Assembly (NCBI GenBank): GCA_964019425.1
Contig: OZ025822.1
Span: 682,001-746,000, forward strand
Reading direction: 5' to 3'
From: Flectonema sp. DT1601
Lineage: Eukaryota; Euglenozoa; Diplonemea; Diplonemida; Diplonemidae
DNA: 64,000 nucleotides
Program-made: the position numbers and the translations under genes
Shown: in pieces, positions 61,390-64,000 of the stretch
Layout: every line of letters starts with the position of its first letter
Position numbering within the stretch: the stretch's first letter is position 1
Notes under the pieces: model-generated
The model's database searches: none
What the model saw: only the letters and a program-made list of their open reading frames with translations
What the model was told of the DNA's origin: nothing

Positions 61390-64000
61390 AAAGACCCTGA
61401 GAGATCCAGTGGGATCACTCAGGGTCTAGTAGAGACCACCAATGTTGTGCGTTGATAGGCAAGGTGACCAACCTTGACATTCTTTCTTTTCTCTCCTGTT
61501 GTGACAAACACAAAATACACACACAGCTTACAGTGTGTTCTTTGTGTATGTTTTCTTCAGGTGTGAGTAGTTTTTTTGTTCTTGCTCTTCAGGGAGGGCC
61601 TTAGCCAAAAGCTAACAGTCCAAATCTCACCTGTAAATTCAACTCAGTCCTTGTCAGTTTTGGCATCAAACTTGTAATGGTTTAATCATTACAGGTTATT
61701 TACTGAAATATTTGTTCTAAAAGTTGCTAAGTATTTCTCACTTAGAAATTTTTTATTTTTTTATTTTCAGCTTAATTAGCTACAAATTGTTACTACTAAG
61801 TGTTTCTCACTTAGATTTTTTTTTTTTGCTTTTCAGCTCCTTAAAAGCTGCTAAGTGTTTCTGCTAAGTGTTTCTCACTTAGAATTTTATTTTTATGTTC
61901 GTTTTCTATCCCTTCTCCTATCCCTTTTGTTCAAAATAAGCGGGAGGAAATTCTCTCATTCATGTTAAGATGCACTCTGAACTTTGATTTTTTGATCTGA
62001 GTGTGAGGGAATGACCTGTTAGTGCATTGGGCATAGGCTGGGCTGCAGTTTAGATGTCTTAGGTGTTAATAGGGGGTTCCTCTTAGCATTTTTCTTTGTT
62101 CCCACCTTATGATTTTCTTGAAGAAAAAAAATAGAAGTCATAATGGTGCTTCCCTCTGGAAGGGTTGTAAGCCATGGTGTCCAACTAGATTAAAGGACAA
62201 GTCTGGGATAATCCCTGCCAGAGGGGCGAGTATTCTACCATGGTTGAAATACTCTGGCAACTGATCTTCAATTTTATGTTGTTTGTTAGCTGCTGGTGTA
62301 TCTTGATTATGTGTTGATACTTGCATTTTTTTATTTGTAATCTTCTATTACAATCCTCTTTCTGTTCTGGTCTGTTACTTCATTTGTCTTGTATAACTTC
62401 AGTTATATCCATTTTACTTTTTATTGTTTCCCATCTACTATTTATTTTCTATTAGTTCTGGTCAGAAACTCCTGGGCAGCAAGAAGGAAAGTAGTTGAGT
62501 ACTTCTGGGTGTTTGGCATCACCCCCCATAGTGAGCAAGTACAACAGGTAGCATTGGTAGTCTGTTGATCCTGAGTGATCCCAGCTACAGTTTTGTTTTT
62601 CTTTCTTTTTTTTAGAAGAAGATCAGGACATCCAAGCACTGCTGGATAGTTGCTGAATGCAGGGCCTGCCTGTGGCATTATAATAACAGGCTAAGTCATT
62701 TGTAGTTCATAGTTTACCTTTGATTTTATAACTTCACATAGGTACTATGAACGATGAGAGATCCAGTGGGATCACTCAGGGTCTAGTAGAGACCACCAAT
62801 GTTGTGCGTTGATAGGCAAGGTGACCAACCTTGACATTCTTTCTTTTCTCTCCTGTTGTGACAAACACAAAATACACACACAGCTTACAGTGTGTTCTTT
62901 GTGTATGTTTTCTTCAGGTGTGAGTAGTTTTTTTGTTCTTGCTCTTCAGGGAGGGCCTTAGCCAAAAGCTAACAGTCCAAATCTCACCTGTAAATTCAAC
63001 TCAGTCCTTGTCAGTTTTGGCATCAAACTTGTAATGGTTTAATCATTACAGGTTATTTACTGAAATATTTGTTCTAAAAGTTGCTAAGTATTTCTCACTT
63101 AGAAATTTTTTATTTTTTTATTTTCAGCTTAATTAGCTACAAATTGTTACTACTAAGTGTTTCTCACTTAGATTTTTTTTTTTTGCTTTTCAGCTCCTTA
63201 AAAGCTGCTAAGTGTTTCTGCTAAGTGTTTCTCACTTAGAATTTTATTTTTATGTTCGTTTTCTATCCCTTCTCCTATCCCTTTTGTTCAAAATAAGCGG
63301 GAGGAAATTCTCTCATTCATGTTAAGATGCACTCTGAACTTTGATTTTTTGATCTGAGTGTGAGGGAATGACCTGTTAGTGCATTGGGCATAGGCTGGGC
63401 TGCAGTTTAGATGTCTTAGGTGTTAATAGGGGGTTCCTCTTAGCATTTTTCTTTGTTCCCACCTTATGATTTTCTTGAAGAAAAAAAATAGAAGTCATAA
63501 TGGTGCTTCCCTCTGGAAGGGTTGTAAGCCATGGTGTCCAACTAGATTAAAGGACAAGTCTGGGATAATCCCTGCCAGAGGGGCGAGTATTCTACCATGG
63601 TTGAAATACTCTGGCAACTGATCTTCAATTTTATGTTGTTTGTTAGCTGCTGGTGTATCTTGATTATGTGTTGATACTTGCATTTTTTTATTTGTAATCT
63701 TCTATTACAATCCTCTTTCTGTTCTGGTCTGTTACTTCATTTGTCTTGTATAACTTCAGTTATATCCATTTTACTTTTTATTGTTTCCCATCTACTATTT
63801 ATTTTCTATTAGTTCTGGTCAGAAACTCCTGGGCAGCAAGAAGGAAAGTAGTTGAGTACTTCTGGGTGTTTGGCATCACCCCCCATAGTGAGCAAGTACA
63901 ACAGGTAGCATTGGTAGTCTGTTGATCCTGAGTGATCCCAGCTACAGTTTTGTTTTTCTTTCTTTTTTTTAGAAGAAGATCAGGACATCCAAGCACTGCT
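61390..64000 (-). repeat. ~1,355-bp satellite, minus orientation, about 1.9 units, runs off the window
   Basis: Equivalent points at 62135 and 63492 give a period of 1,357 bp. The two units are nearly identical to each other and slightly different from those at 49-51 kb (TCTTGATTATGTGTTGATAC against TCCTGATCATGTGTTGATAC). The array continues past the right edge. Confidence 0.9.

Noticed and set aside
38991-64000. CRISPR-like array
   Set aside because: The repeat units are whole tandem units without unique spacers, the genome is eukaryotic, and no Cas genes are present.

Overview
The window is nuclear DNA of a microbial eukaryote. It carries ArfGAP, Utp18, C-type-lectin receptor and SFI1-like genes, a tRNA, three genes with short GT-AG introns (64-71 nt), a eukaryotic-type 28S rRNA fragment and several retrotransposons. 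The standard genetic code fits every gene. The DNA is A/T-rich with very many long homopolymer A and T runs. I cannot name the species. All twelve recognisable or likely host genes between about 0.58 and 32.6 kb lie on the minus strand. Together with pyrimidine tracts and AGs ahead of several start codons, and a VIPER-like retroelement, this recalls the directional gene arrays of Euglenozoa. The cis-introns argue against an ordinary trypanosomatid, so this placement is only a suggestion.

Region 1 (0-32.6 kb) is gene-rich. In minus-strand (transcription) order, from right to left, it holds: an SFI1-like centrin-binding protein; UTP18 (SSU processome); a small protein with a faint likeness to ciliary microtubule inner proteins; a DUF1769 protein; two paralogous C-type-lectin membrane receptors sharing an unrecognised cytosolic domain; a PIF1-like helicase with a likely mitochondrial presequence; a coiled-coil protein; a large type I surface protein (glycosidase-like barrel, EGF-like, LamG-like, Ser/Thr/Pro stalk, one membrane span); a ubiquitin-like/ankyrin protein; a tRNA; a WAPL-like cohesin-release protein; a Q-rich ArfGAP; and a possible small gene. 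Three of the genes are cell-surface proteins within 12 kb. Three copies of a short palindromic MITE and a diverged pair of ~110-bp repeats lie between genes.

Region 2 (32.8-39 kb) is a transposon junction. It holds a broken hAT transposase, the C-terminal part of a MULE transposase with a SWIM zinc finger, and a whole-looking tyrosine-recombinase retroelement with split direct repeats and the order gag-YR-RT/RNase H.

Region 3 (39-64 kb) has no host gene I can support. It is a nest of repeats: a ~1,355-bp satellite in both orientations, two arrays of alternating hairpin-bearing ~125-bp half-units, blocks rich in GATC hairpins, a rearranged 28S rRNA fragment, a TA-flanked MITE whose empty site can be seen elsewhere in the window, an open R2-like (RLE endonuclease) LINE ORF, three copies of its likely structured 3' tail, and one intact 396-codon coiled-coil ORF with a second, truncated copy 20 kb away. 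Several blocks are duplicated directly or inverted, which suggests a pericentromeric, subtelomeric or rDNA-adjacent repeat zone. The window ends inside the satellite.
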